NCBI GenBank assembly: GCA_030035585.1
Contig: CM057462.1
Span: 112,649,234-112,713,233, forward strand
DNA length: 64,000 nucleotides
DNA from: Dugong dugon
Lineage: Eukaryota; Chordata; Mammalia; Sirenia; Dugongidae
Direction of reading: 5' to 3'
A program made the position numbers and the translations under genes. Positions 42,325 to 53,326 of this stretch are shown here, one piece after another. Numbering within the stretch: position 1 is the stretch's first letter; the number at the start of each line of letters is the position of its first letter. The notes under the pieces are model-generated. The model saw nothing but the letters and a program-made list of their open reading frames with translations, was not told where the DNA came from and ran no database searches.

Positions 42325-44008
42325 TGGTGAATTGCTATAGACTAAATATTTCTATACATACAATTCACATATTTCTACATATGTACTTCTATAGAATAAT
42401 ATTCTATAACATTTATATGTTTGCAAGTCTTCACATTAAAATGCAGAATTCTGGATATTACTCTGATGTATAAATCAGGCTTTCTGGATCAGAAAAATAG
42501 CATTTACACTAGATATCTGAAAATTCAACAAGTTCAGCAGGTGATTTTTCTACCAACAAAACTTTGAAAGTTACTGCCCTATTGCCTATGAGAGTGTCTA
42601 GAGTATAATAAGTACTCAATTAGACAATATGTGTTGGTAAATTTAGTAGAACCAACTTCTGTAATTGACCTCGGAGTACCAAATGACCAAATAGAGTGCC
42701 TGATTACCAAATGACCTTATTCATTGTGACATTGCATTTCCTATAACCAGCCCTAGCAATAGCAGATTGCTGACTACCACATTCTGCTATTATTGCTGAG
42801 TAGCTGATCCCCTAAAGCTACTTTCTCAGTGAATACATTTTATCAAGTTTAGAAAAATAAAAAGGAGGTGTCAATTTATAGTTTTGATTATACAATTTTC
42901 CTGATGGTTGAAATTTGTTTCATATCTAAGCCAATAACTAGGTTTCTTTTTATCTTGTATAACAATGTGTAATATTCTTCAAGCTAAAGCAATTAAATTT
43001 ATTTTCCATGACTAAAGAATGGTTGTATCCACCAATAAAATCTCACTGATTTTGGTCAGTAGAATATCTTGTCATTGGTAAATATAACTTTCCTCCAGTG
43101 TCCAGTGACATAGAGCTTTATAAGACAATGTCTCTGTCAAGGGTGAGACAAAAGAATATTCTGATCCCTAAATGAGGGCATCTTCCAAAGAATTTGTTGT
43201 CTTCCTTTTCCTCAACAAGCTTACCTTTGACCACAGAGTAATTATCAGTTCTAACTAAGCTAATGTTTTCTAATTTGTATACCTAGCCCAATCATTCTAT
43301 ATGCTCATAATTCTTGTTTTTAAAGTTCAGCTAAACACCTATACCTGAATATTTGATTACCACTACAAACTCTAGATACTAAAGGAGACTTAACTATTTA
43401 CTTAAAAAAAGTAGTCTAGACTTGCTGATTCTTTTTCATAGAACCACCATATTTTCAGTCAACCAAACTTAAAACATAGAGGTCAGGTGAAATTCTTCAA
43501 CTTCTCTTCCTTTGCCCTCATCTGAGAATTTCCAGATTCCATAGCTTCTCTCGTCCTTTTATTTCCATTCCCACTGCCCTCACTCTTACTTCTCCCCTCC
43601 CAGCTGGGCAACCCCAATTGTCTGCCAAAGAATCTCCTTGTTTTCTGTTTTACCTTACATAAACCCATGCTGCAGAAAACTGCCTAATCTAGCACTCTGA
43701 AACGTAACTCTTATCAAATCACTCTCCTACAGAAATTTTTGCCCTTGCTCCCCACTTATTTTCCTACTAAAATGTTCATTTTTAGTAGTCTTCAAGATAA
43801 CATTCCAAATTTATTTTCTATCTCTCTTCTACACATACCCTAACTCTGATCAAAACAGGTAAATCATTAAACCTCCTATCAGCCACTTCCTCCTGCCACC
43901 ATTCTTAACTAGAATATCCTGCTCTTTCGAGACTTTGTCTGTATGTGCCTGAACCTTCAGTGCCCCTCCTCCTTTCTTCTCTGACCTCACATCTTTTAAT
44001 TCAATTAC
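42325..44008. other. Unique sequence with an L2-like tract
   Basis: 42325-43680 shows nothing recognisable. The part from 43690 to 44000 (CTCTCCTACAGAAATTTTTG, CCTTGCTCCCCACTTATTTT, TGTATGTGCCTGAACCTTCA) resembles a sense-strand L2 3' region; tentative. Confidence 0.4.
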
Positions 44009-44428
44009 TGTCTTAGTTACCTAGTGCTGTCATAACAAAAATACAACAAGTGGGCGATTTTGAATAACACAAATTTATTTTCTCACAATTCAGGAGGCTA
44101 GAAGTCTAAATTCAGGGTATTGCTCTATGGTGGGGTCCTGCCTTATTTATTTCAGCTTCTAGTAGCTGCCAACAATCCTTGGCATTCTTGGGCTTGTAGA
44201 CAAATCTGTCTCTGTCATCTGCTTTCTCCTCTCTCTGTGTGTGTCTCTGTGTCTATTCTGTTCTTTTTATAATTTAGAGGTTATTAGGTTTATAACCCAC
44301 CCTACACTGGTATGACATAATTAACATAACAAAAGAAAAACTCTTATTTCCAAACAGGGTTATATTTACAGATACAGGTGTTTGAATTTCAACAAATATT
44401 TTTGGCGGTCACAGTTCAATCCGTAACA
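44009..44428 (-). mobile_element. MLT1-like MaLR LTR, minus strand
   Basis: The plus strand reads TGTCTTAGTTACCTAGTGC, ACAAATTTATTTTCTCAC, GGAGGCTAGAAGTCTAAATT and ends CAATCCGTAACA, the reverse complement of an LTR starting TGTTACGGATTGAACTGTG and ending CTAAGACA. The flanking five bases (ATTAC and ACTAA) do not form a clear duplication, which fits an old copy. Confidence 0.75.
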
Positions 44429-44950
44429 ACTAAGCGAACAAACTGATAGGTAAATAGAAACATTCCTTTCAATGTGGAAGCATGAAATTTTCTTTAAAAA
44501 GTGAGGATTGGGCTCAGGTCCTGGCAAATATTATTGATTTAGAGAAATCAAAGCTAGACCTCAATATTTAATCTTTGCTTCCTCTAAATTCCAATAAATT
44601 ATATATATATATAATATATATATACATATATATGTATAATGCAACTATCCTGCAGTATGTCTCATAGCACAGTCTAACCTCAGACCTCACTGCTTTTGAG
44701 AGAAGAACTGTTATAAGGTCTCATGTAAGAAATAAAAATATTGAGAAATCCCCTAAACAATATCAATAGAGTCTCTGATTTGTTTAGTCATTCATTCAGA
44801 TGCCATCAATGTTTGAGGCAGTTGGGACAAAGTTGAAGGAGACATACTTGCCTGAGAAGTTGCCAAAGTTGAATTGGTTCTAACATATACTGCTGTAAGT
44901 TTTCACTGTCCATTGTTAATTTATTTGTATTAAAACAGATATTAGAGAGC
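44429..44950. other. Unique sequence with an AT microsatellite
   Basis: A TA-rich tract (ATATATATAT, TATATATATACATATATAT-type) spans 44600-44640. Nothing else recognised. Confidence 0.5.
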
Positions 44951-45223
44951 TTGACCATGGATCACCAAGTTACCATGTCACCTGAGCTGTGCATAATGGT
45001 GAAGTCCAATTCACCAATCCATAAAGTTAGGTATGCACAGAGGTACTCCATCATCAAATGGAAGCAGTATATAGGAAATGAGACTCAAGCAGGCCCTGAA
45101 AACATAAGTAAGTTAAATGAGGAAGTGGCCCAAATAGCCATGGTCCCCACTATAGCTACATTACCTACTTACTTCGATATTACGGTTAAGAGTGATTTAA
45201 ACTGCAATTTACACAAAGCATAA
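44951..45223 (+). pseudogene. Possible endogenous retrovirus pol scrap
   Basis: The open frame of 90 codons contains a KWKQYIGNETQAGPENISK stretch followed by LNEEVAQIAMVPTIATLPT. This reminds me of the linker between reverse transcriptase and RNase H in endogenous retroviral pol genes. Upstream and downstream I see no further pol, gag or LTR sequence in frame. The call rests on recollection of one motif and may be wrong. Confidence 0.25.
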
Positions 45224-45620
45224 AAAGAGTGGCTTAAATAAATCCAAGTTTATGTTTCTCACATAATAATAATTGTAGAAGTAAGTAAGAAGCTGCTGGC
45301 ATTAGTTCATCTACTCAGACATGCAAGCATCGAACCAGGCTCTTACTTTTACACCAACATCATTAAGTCATTAGCTTTTCCCATACTTGCCACCTTATGG
45401 CTGCAGAATGGCTGCTGCAGTTCCAGACATAATATCACCATAGCTGCATTTGATACAGGAATAAGTGTGGAATGGCAGTGCCAGCAGAAACCATCCTCTT
45501 TTATTAGCAGGACAAAAGGCTTCCCAGAAAAATATTCCTTTATCTCTCTTTAGAGACACTGGGTCAAATAGTAAATTGGGGAATTGACAGCATGATTGTC
45601 ATGTGTAGTATAGGCCAATG
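45224..45620. other. Ancient interspersed repeat, family unassigned
   Basis: AAGAGTGGCTTAAATAAATC, AGTTTATGTTTCTCACATAA, CAGAATGGCTGCTGCAGTTC and CAGGACAAAAGGCTTCCCAG match the pattern of a common old mammalian repeat that begins with GGCTTAAA and contains ATGGCTGCTGCAGCTCC; I cannot name it. Confidence 0.4.
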
Positions 45621-45848
45621 CCCTTAGGCATGAGTATATGGTTGCACAGAACAATAGTGGAATCTTGTTAGCAAAGATGAAGCTGTTAATAGATAAGGGG
45701 TAGGTGAATATCAAGACCTGCCACATATATCAATGAAGCTAATCTAAGAACAATAGGGAGAGATACAGACAAGATAAATGTTCAGTAATACAGATTCCAT
45801 AACAAGAAAATGTAACAAATCCTGCCAAAGATTGTGACTGTGTGTGTG

Positions 45849-45883
<35 letters not shown>

Positions 45884-47387
45884 GAGAGGCATACATGTAT
45901 ACATGTCCAGGAGCCTAGTACTGGCCTTTTATTTTTCGCTTTTGGTTGCAACTAATTAGTAATCTCACAATGGAAGCTAATTACTCAAGGTATTAGCTTT
46001 CTGTGAAAGGATGTGGCACCAAAGCATCTAACTTTGATCGATTTCCATCCACTAGGATTCTACCTTCTATGAAAACGAGTGTCCATTGGAGATGTGTTAA
46101 AAATGAATGTCCATTTTACAATTCCATAAAGGATTGTTTTAGATTTCTTAAATTTAATGAGCTTCTTAAGTTTGGTTCTTTTTCTTGAGCATCCACTCCT
46201 GAATATCTCTTTGCCCTACAAAAATATAATTCAGAAAACTTTCTAAAATTTCCATGGATAATGCTGTGATATGCCAAGAACCATTATGCCCATTTTTATC
46301 AATTTATAGTCTTTGCTTAATAACAGTTTGATGGTCATTGTGGAAGTAAGTTCTTGGTTTATGTATACATGTTAGTTATCAACCAAAACCCTATAGAAGA
46401 AATTTGAATTTTGATTTTAGTCTTAAAAAATTTCAAAGAGGAGCTAATTAATTCTGCATTGCAAAATGTTTTCAACTCCCCTTCAAAAAGTTTATCTAAA
46501 AACTCAAAATCTCCCCCTTTCACCAAATCCAAATTGGCTCTTGATGCCTCTGAATCATTTCCCACTTTTTCTAGATCTATACGTCTTTCCTCTCCTGTGG
46601 TTAATCAATTGCTCTTTCCAATACCAACTCATAGCTTTTCAGTTCTACTGGTTCTTGTCTTCATTGTCTCCTTGATCACCATTATAATATTCAAGACAAA
46701 TAGGACTTGACAAATCCTTCTTAGGATGGGCTGGTAACAGTAGGAAGGACTGGAGTTGTAGGAGAAAAAGAACTGCCTAGCACAGAAGAAGCTGTGACCA
46801 CTTATACATTAATATTTTTGGATATTTAATGCATTATAACACTGTGTTTTCTTAATTACTTTAAATAAATAAGAAGTGGTGTACATGCACTGAAAGACTG
46901 AAGGACAGAAAAGCCACTGGGAGGCCTAAAAGGAAATGACAGTATAAGAAATAGAAGCAGAGGAGACAGGACCGGAATCATTAGTAAAAGGAGTTAAATT
47001 TAGTTCCTTTGGTGAAAGTTTCCCAAAGGGCCCGCCTGCAGTAAACAAGAAAGCAACTCCAAGAGGAGGGAAGATATAGATCTCATTTTGTTTGGGGTGG
47101 TGATGTCTAATGCACTAAGAGTGATTGACTAGCTAAGTTTATGCACCCAAAGTCTTGAGAGTCTGTTCAGGAAAAGCAATGAGCATAAATGGCTGCAGCC
47201 TGAGGTCTTCCAGAATTGTTCAGTGTCAATAGTAGCTATTCTGTCTAAAGTGTATTGTGTTATGATACATAATATAGTTTATAGTTTACTAAGTTTCCAC
47301 ATAACTTTGTGAAAAAAAACTTGATTGAATTTCGGATACTCCAAAGAGTCCTAAATTTGAGTAATATCCAGTTTCATAGAACTGTCT
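45621..47387. other. Unique sequence with a compound microsatellite
   Basis: (TG)n at 45838-45870 runs into (GA)n at 45870-45889. The segment 46880-47230 is less AT-rich than its surroundings but shows no exon or repeat that I recognise. Confidence 0.45.
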
Positions 47388-47590
47388 AAAAAAAATTGCT
47401 ATTGAGCTGAATCATACTACTAGCTATCTGATAGATCAGAGTAGAACTGCCCTATAGGACTGATTTCCAAGGCTACAATCTTTCCAGAAGTAGACTGCTA
47501 CATCTTTCTCCCACAGAGTGGATGCTGGGTTCCAACCATCTACCTTTCAGTTAGCAGCCAAGGGCTTAACCACTACACCATTAGGGCTCC
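47388..47590 (-). mobile_element. AfroSINE, long subtype, minus strand, with perfect 15-bp TSD
   Basis: TTCATAGAACTGTCT at 47373-47387 is repeated without mismatch at 47591-47605. The plus strand reads from an A8 stretch and a diverged 3' domain through the long-subtype block (CAATCTTTCCAGAAGTAGAC, TGCTACATCTTTCTCCC) to the head ACCATTAGGGCTCC. Confidence 0.95.
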
Positions 47591-47605
47591 TTCATAGAAC
47601 TGTCT

Positions 47606-48926
47606 GAGAGGGATATATTTTTTAAAATGTCTCAATTATTATTCTACATATAGCATCAGGGTATCAGAGAATATCAGAGTTGAAAGAGAGACTCTAAAGT
47701 TTATTGAGTATAACCACCTGTCTGATGCCTGAACACTCTATAATATCATAGGTATGGTTATAGACATAGATTTATGCTATTAAGCAATAATTTTTTTATA
47801 AGTACAAGTTAAATTATAATGTATTATATGTTGAATTTTCTCAACATTTGAATAATTTAAGTGCAAATAAATAAAAGTCATTCCAGTTTTTAAACATGTA
47901 GGCACAAATAATGACTAAAAGTGAATGTGAATTCTCAACAAGAATTTCTATCTGATAATACCACAAAAACTAAGAAAATGCAACGCCAATTTGTATGAAG
48001 AAGAATATAAGGAAACTTTACTAAAATACTGTCTTCTATCATATTATGGTTTTCATAGATAATAAAATACTTGCTAAAATGTTAAATGCTAATCATGTAA
48101 GTAACACAATTATTTAGCATGCCAGAAACAGAGACCCATGACAAAAAACACAAGTAAGAGTGTAACAATTCTTCAGTGATTCTGGCTACATAACTCCTTC
48201 TCAAAGAGGAGGAAGTTAAACCAGAATGCTTTGAAGGAACAATACTGAGTTTTGCATAGAGTCAAACTCGAAAGTATTGCGTATATATAATCGCTGAACA
48301 GTTTCTGCAATAAGCTACTGAAGTCCACACAGTTATTAATTATGAGGTCTTTTGGATTTTTGCCCTACAAAATATAGGAAATACAGGTAGCTTCACTCTA
48401 AAAAGAAAGGTTTTAAGGGATCCCTTTTATCATAAATATGTTATTAGGGTCCAGCATTGCAAGATGACATATTAATTGAACATTCGACAACACTAACATT
48501 TCTTGAATCACCACAAATCTGCAGATAATACTGCCATATAAAACATTAAACCTAAGCTGTATATTTCAAACACTTCAGAAATTATTATATTTTGAAACAA
48601 AGGACTTTAAATTAAAAATTGTCATTTTGTATTTATGAACAAGTAGAAAGACATCTTCATAAACTGATCAATGCTTATCAATTACTATCTACTGTTCAGT
48701 TTGTAAACATGTCTTTATACTTATACATAAGCATCAGTTGACAGTTTAATTTCTATTTTAAAGTCCCATGATGTTGAAAACTGCCATGTTTTTTGAGAGG
48801 AAGGGGATTAGGTAGGGGTGTGTGTGTGTGTGTGTTTGTTTGAAAGGGGATGGGGGAAAATAATGTCAATTTTTTTACAAAGTGATAATTTATAGATTGA
48901 GACATAAAAACCACACGTAAACACAG
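47606..48926. other. Unique AT-rich sequence
   Basis: (TG)n at 48819-48835. Nothing else recognised. Confidence 0.5.
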
Positions 48927-49080
48927 ACAAAAAACTCACTGCTGCTGAGTCAATTCCGACTCATAGTGACCCTTTAAGACAGAGTAGAAATGCCCCATAG
49001 GGTTTCCAAGGAGTAGTTAGTGGAGTTGAAATGTTGACCTTTTGGTTAGCAGCCTGAGCTCTTAACCACTGTGTCACCAA
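48927..49080 (-). mobile_element. AfroSINE, minus strand
   Basis: ACAAAAAACTCACTGCTGCT tail side, GAGTCAATTCCGACTCATAG, CCCCATAGGGTTTCCAAGG, GACCTTTTGGTTAGCAGCC and AACCACTGTGTCACCA. No clear duplication. Confidence 0.9.
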
Positions 49081-49394
49081 ATTAACTCAATGTAATGTAT
49101 TCATTCTATATGTGCTTTTATGTCATAATCTGTTGTTTTGCAGTTATTATACATCTAAGCATTAGGAATACCCTACACACTATTAATAATAAATGTATTA
49201 TTAACAAAGAATAAACCTCACATATAGTTTTTTCAAAAACACTGATTAACTCTCACAACACCTAGCAGTTGTGATATTGTATTAATTTATGATTCATCCT
49301 TTTTTTTTTCAAGACAAAGCAATTTATTCAGTTTTCCACAGCATGCATTTGGCAGAAAAGGTAAAGGCATTGGTTTTGTTCCCAGACCTGCCAA
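49081..49394. other. Unique AT-rich sequence
   Basis: Nothing recognised. Confidence 0.5.
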
Positions 49395-49510
49395 CAACAT
49401 GCTGTGTGATGCACTTATACTCCTTTTGCTTCAGTTTCCCATTACTGAAACAAAATATTAATGGCTGCCATTTTAACTCACAGGGTTGCTCTGAGAAATA
49501 ATGAGACTAG
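49395..49510 (+). mobile_element. MIR fragment
   Basis: ACATGCTGTGTGATGCACTT, TTTGCTTCAGTTTCCCATTA and GGGTTGCTCTGAGAAATAAT match the MIR core in sense orientation. Confidence 0.65.
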
Positions 49511-49966
49511 TGTGGAATAATCTGACAGAATGAAGCAAGAATCCATGAACGTTAAAGAGAATTCAATATGCATGTTTTAATAAGAAATGTATTACTACTA
49601 AGCAGTTGCACACTACTGTACTGTCTTATTCCATTAGCTATTTCTCACCAAAGCCTCTTACAGAAAGTTGGTTATACAGCTCATTTTAGAAAATAAAGGA
49701 AATTAAAATATTCAAAGGAAAATGTGGTGTGTGTTTGATACTTGAGAACAAAGCATTTTGAACAAAATGGAAATTTTGTTCCTACATGTACCATTTAGTG
49801 ACATTGATTACATTCTTCAAGTTGCACAACCATTCTCATCCTCCTTTTCTGGGTTGTTTCTCCCCTGTTAACATAAATTCACTGCCCCTTAAGATTCCTA
49901 TCTAATCTTTCAAATTGCTGTTGACAATTTGATCCCATGTAAATAGTTCTTAAAAGAGCAAAATGC
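49511..49966. other. Unique AT-rich sequence
   Basis: Nothing recognised up to the first base of the L1. Confidence 0.5.
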
Positions 49967-51862
49967 GGGAGTTCTGGCAAAATGGCGCTCTAGGCAGAAG
50001 CACCACACCGTCCCTCCACAGCAAAGATCCAAAAAACTAAGCCGAACAGAGAATACAACAATCCTGAAACCCTAAAAGATCAAATGAAGAGATAAAGAAC
50101 TCAGCCTAGCACCAAATGCAGTGAGAAAACTGACAGAGAACGGAGAGCGAGGAGAGACTCATGCAGAGGTCCCCTACCAGCTAACGCAGCATGGATCCGC
50201 CATCTTGGACTCCTATCAGAGACCAGCAAACAGGGGGTATGAGAAAGCAGCCTAACGGAGCATCCAGCAGGAGACAAAACAACTGGTAATTTGCAATATA
50301 CGCTTTCCCACCCCCCACCCTTCTTCACCCCAACTTGGCCTTCTCTGCCCCCGAGGCCACAATCTCTTGACCGGGAAACACCGGCTGCTTTGATTCCACA
50401 CACCCGAATGGGCGGCTCTCTGAGTGCCATTTGTTGGCTGCTGGTGTTGCTTTTTTCCGGTTCTTTTGATTTCTTCCTTGCCTCTTGCCACCTCCCCCTC
50501 CTTTTGCTCGAGTACTTCACTCCGTGCGCCATCTTTGCTTCGTCCTGAGGGGCTGCAGAGCTCCAGTAATTTGTGATATCTGCTTTCCCACTCTCTACTC
50601 TTCTTTACCCACACTCAGCCCCCTCTGCTTCCTGCAGACACAGTCTCTTGTCCAGAAATACCATCCCACACTAGCTGGCTCTCTGAGTGCCATTTGTTGG
50701 CTGTTAATGTTGCTTTTTTTCTGCTTCTTTTGATTTCTTACTTGCCTCTCGCCACCTCCCCCTCCTTTCGCTCAAGTACCTGGTTCCGTGTGCAATCTTT
50801 GCTTCTTCCTGAGGGGCTACGGAGCTCCGTTCGAGTGTGGAGCTGCTTCCCGGTCTGGACTGCCATGCTGGTGGGATCCTGGGGCTTTTGTTCGTTTGTT
50901 TGTTTTGAATTGTTTGTTTGTTTGTTTTCTTTTCCTTTTCTTGAGTTGGGAGCCCTTTCTGGCCAGGCGGAGCTGGGTGGCAAGGAGACTCCCCCTCGGC
51001 TTCCACAGATGTGCAGAGGTATCCCTGAGGGCATTTCTTTTTTTTTGTTGTTGTTGTTGTTGTTTTCTGTTTTTTGGGGGGCCTTTCTTGTTCTGTTTTT
51101 TAAATTTTTTTTGTTTTCTTTGCCCTCTTTTTCCCTTTTTGTCTTTCTACAATACTCAGGTACTCGTCTCTCTGTATCTTCCTTCTCTTTCTGTTCCCGG
51201 AATATCTGGCGTAGTATACCTCTACACCTTCTAGACAGGCTGTACTTCAACACCTGAGAGCAACTTCCCCAGACCTCATAGCTGCACCGGTGGGATTGCT
51301 GGGAACTTTGCAGTTCTTTAACCTTTCTGATTTTTATTTATTCATTCTTTTCTTTTCTTCCTCTTCCCCTTTCTGATTTTCTCCATTTCATAGTCTCTCA
51401 TCTCTCCACTCCAACAGCAGGCTCCCCTGGCATTCTTTTTGTTTGTTTGTATGTTTTTGGCTCCTGTTCCTCTCTCCTCTCTCCCATATCCATCTTAGTT
51501 CACACATAACAATCTCCCTACTGCATCGTGCCTACCTGCAACATGCACTTCATGTCACACCACCAAGCAGCACAGGCACGGCCTACTGGAACCTGCCCTG
51601 CACTGATTACTGACCCACCCTGTTGGCTGTAGTAAGTGCCACAAACAACCCATCCCAGTAACTCCTCTTCAGCTAGACCTGCCCTGCCGTATCATATCTG
51701 AGTGACTGACTCTCCTAGTTGGAGAAGGAGGTGGAAAGCAGTGTGCCCAGACAAGCAAACAACAAAGAACACACAGTCCGCCTGCTCACACAGTCAATTT
51801 TTTTTTAAAAAAAGGGATGAAACAAACAAATCTAAAATCAATGTAAGAGAAAAATAACTACT
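49967..51862 (+). promoter_or_regulatory. L1 5' UTR / internal promoter region with two tandem monomers
   Basis: The region is much richer in G+C than the surroundings and, after 50290, strongly pyrimidine-biased on the sense strand. Two tandem monomers are visible: 50285-50564 and 50565-50828. Both begin GTAATTTG and share CTCTGAGTGCCATTTGTTGG, TTGCCTC-CCACCTCCCCCTCC and CTGAGGGGCT-C-GAGCTCC. (TTTG)n and (GTT)n tracts follow at 50888-50925 and 51044-51063. By analogy with other L1s this region would hold the sense promoter. Confidence 0.8.
50285..50828 (+). repeat. Two tandem monomers in the L1 5' UTR
   Basis: Monomer 1 is 280 bp (50285-50564) and monomer 2 is 264 bp (50565-50828). They align end to end with small gaps. 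Preceding sequence (49967-50284) and following sequence (from 50829) do not show a third copy. Confidence 0.85.
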
Positions 51863-52876
51863 GAATGCCCCAAAGACAGCAGACAATACCAAAACATTTA
51901 CAAAAAAAAGGACAGGATGGTTCCAGTAGGCATCCAAAATAAAACACCAGATGACTCGCCTGGGAAGAAAATGCACTAGAACTACCTGATAGGGAATTCA
52001 AATCTCTAATATTCAGAATTCTCCAAGAGCTGAAGCAAAAAGCTGACAAACATGAGGAAAAAAAATACAAATTCATGGAAAATACAGACAAAAAATTGAA
52101 AGAATTCAGGAAAATAATGCAGGAACAAAATTCCAAAATAAATTCACAACTAGAAATTATCCAAAGACAACAATTAGAAATCAAAAAGATAAACAACAAG
52201 ATTTCAGAAATGGACAGTGTCATAGAAGGGCTGAGAAGCAGACTTGAAATGGTGGAAGACAGGAATAGTGGAATTGAAGACAAACACTTGGCTACAACTC
52301 TGTTTCAGAAAAACTCAGAAAAAAGATAAAAAAAAAAATGAAGAGACTCTGAGAGTTATGTGGGAAACAATCAAAAGTAAAAATCTTCGAGTGATTGGAA
52401 TTCCAGAACAGGGGGAGAAAACAGAAAACACAGAGAGGATCATTGAGGAACTGCTGACAGAAAACTTCCCCAATACCATGAAAGATGAAGAGCTGGACAT
52501 CCAAGAAGCTCAATGAACCCCATATAGAAGAGACCCCAGAAGAAAATCACCAATGCATATCATAATCACACTGGCCAAAACCAAAGACAAACAAAGAATC
52601 TTGAGAGTAGTGCATGAAAAACAAGAAGTCACATACAGAGGAGAAAAAATAAGACTAAGCTCAGATTATTCGGAAGAAACCATGCAGGCAAGAAGGCAAT
52701 GGGATGACACATATAAAATCTTGAAAGAAAAAAATTGCCATCCAAGAATAATACACACTGCAAAACCCTCATTCAAATTTGATGGTGAAAGTAGGTCATT
52801 TCCAGGTAAACAGAAATTAAGGGAATATGTAAAAGTCAAACCAAACTTGCAAGAATTATTAAAGGAAGTTCTTTGA
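51863..52876 (+). pseudogene. L1 ORF1 (RNA-binding chaperone), frameshifted
   Basis: Probable start at 51863 (MPQRQQTIPKHLQKKG). The frame shifts near 51940-51968, then a coiled-coil segment is open to 52329 (QIIQRQQLEIKKINNKIS type heptads; the open part from 52075 is 84 codons). It shifts again at an A10 run near 52329; the RRM region follows (ETLRVMWETIKSKNLRVIG, ERIIEELLTENFP), stops at 52515, and resumes at 52553 with the RRM/C-terminal domain (HIIITLAKTKDKQRILR, QARRQWDDTYKILKEK) to a stop at 52876. All three ORF1 domains are present, but at least three breaks make the protein impossible. Confidence 0.88.
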
Positions 52877-53326
52877 TCTGAGGGCAAACAGCTTCAGCTC
52901 ACAGGCAGAATCTAGAATTGGCCAGATACCCAATCTAGGAAATGAACTCTCAAGGACTATCCAAAACCAAAAGAAATACAACACGAAATCAGAGCAGTTA
53001 ATCAGTATATGACAAAAACATCAAAACAATAAAAGAGGGAATAAACGGCATAGATATAGAACCTTCTAATGGAGAGGACGGCAAGGCGATACCAAGTAAT
53101 GGTAGACTGCTTCAAATTTAGAAAGATAAGGGTACAATTCATGGTAACCACAAAGAAAGTTAACAAACATACTCCTAAAAAAAGAGGAAAAACATAAAGC
53201 CTCAGCAAAAGCAAAACCTACAAAAACAAAAGAAATGAAAAAAAATCCACAAACAAAAGTAACTCAGCACAAGAGAGTAAGAAGAACAAAGCAAACTTCA
53301 GCACCACAAAAAAAAAGCACTACAAA

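Noticed and set aside
46411..46710. 99-codon plus-strand frame and overlapping frames
   Set aside because: Overlapping open frames on both strands in AT-rich unique DNA; no recognisable product.
50694..51257. Long overlapping open frames on both strands in the L1 5' UTR (up to 187 codons)
   Set aside because: The sense strand is strongly pyrimidine-rich, which removes stop codons on both strands; the predicted peptides are low-complexity (Phe/Leu/Ser or Lys/Glu/Asn) with no domain. An antisense ORF0-like peptide cannot be supported.
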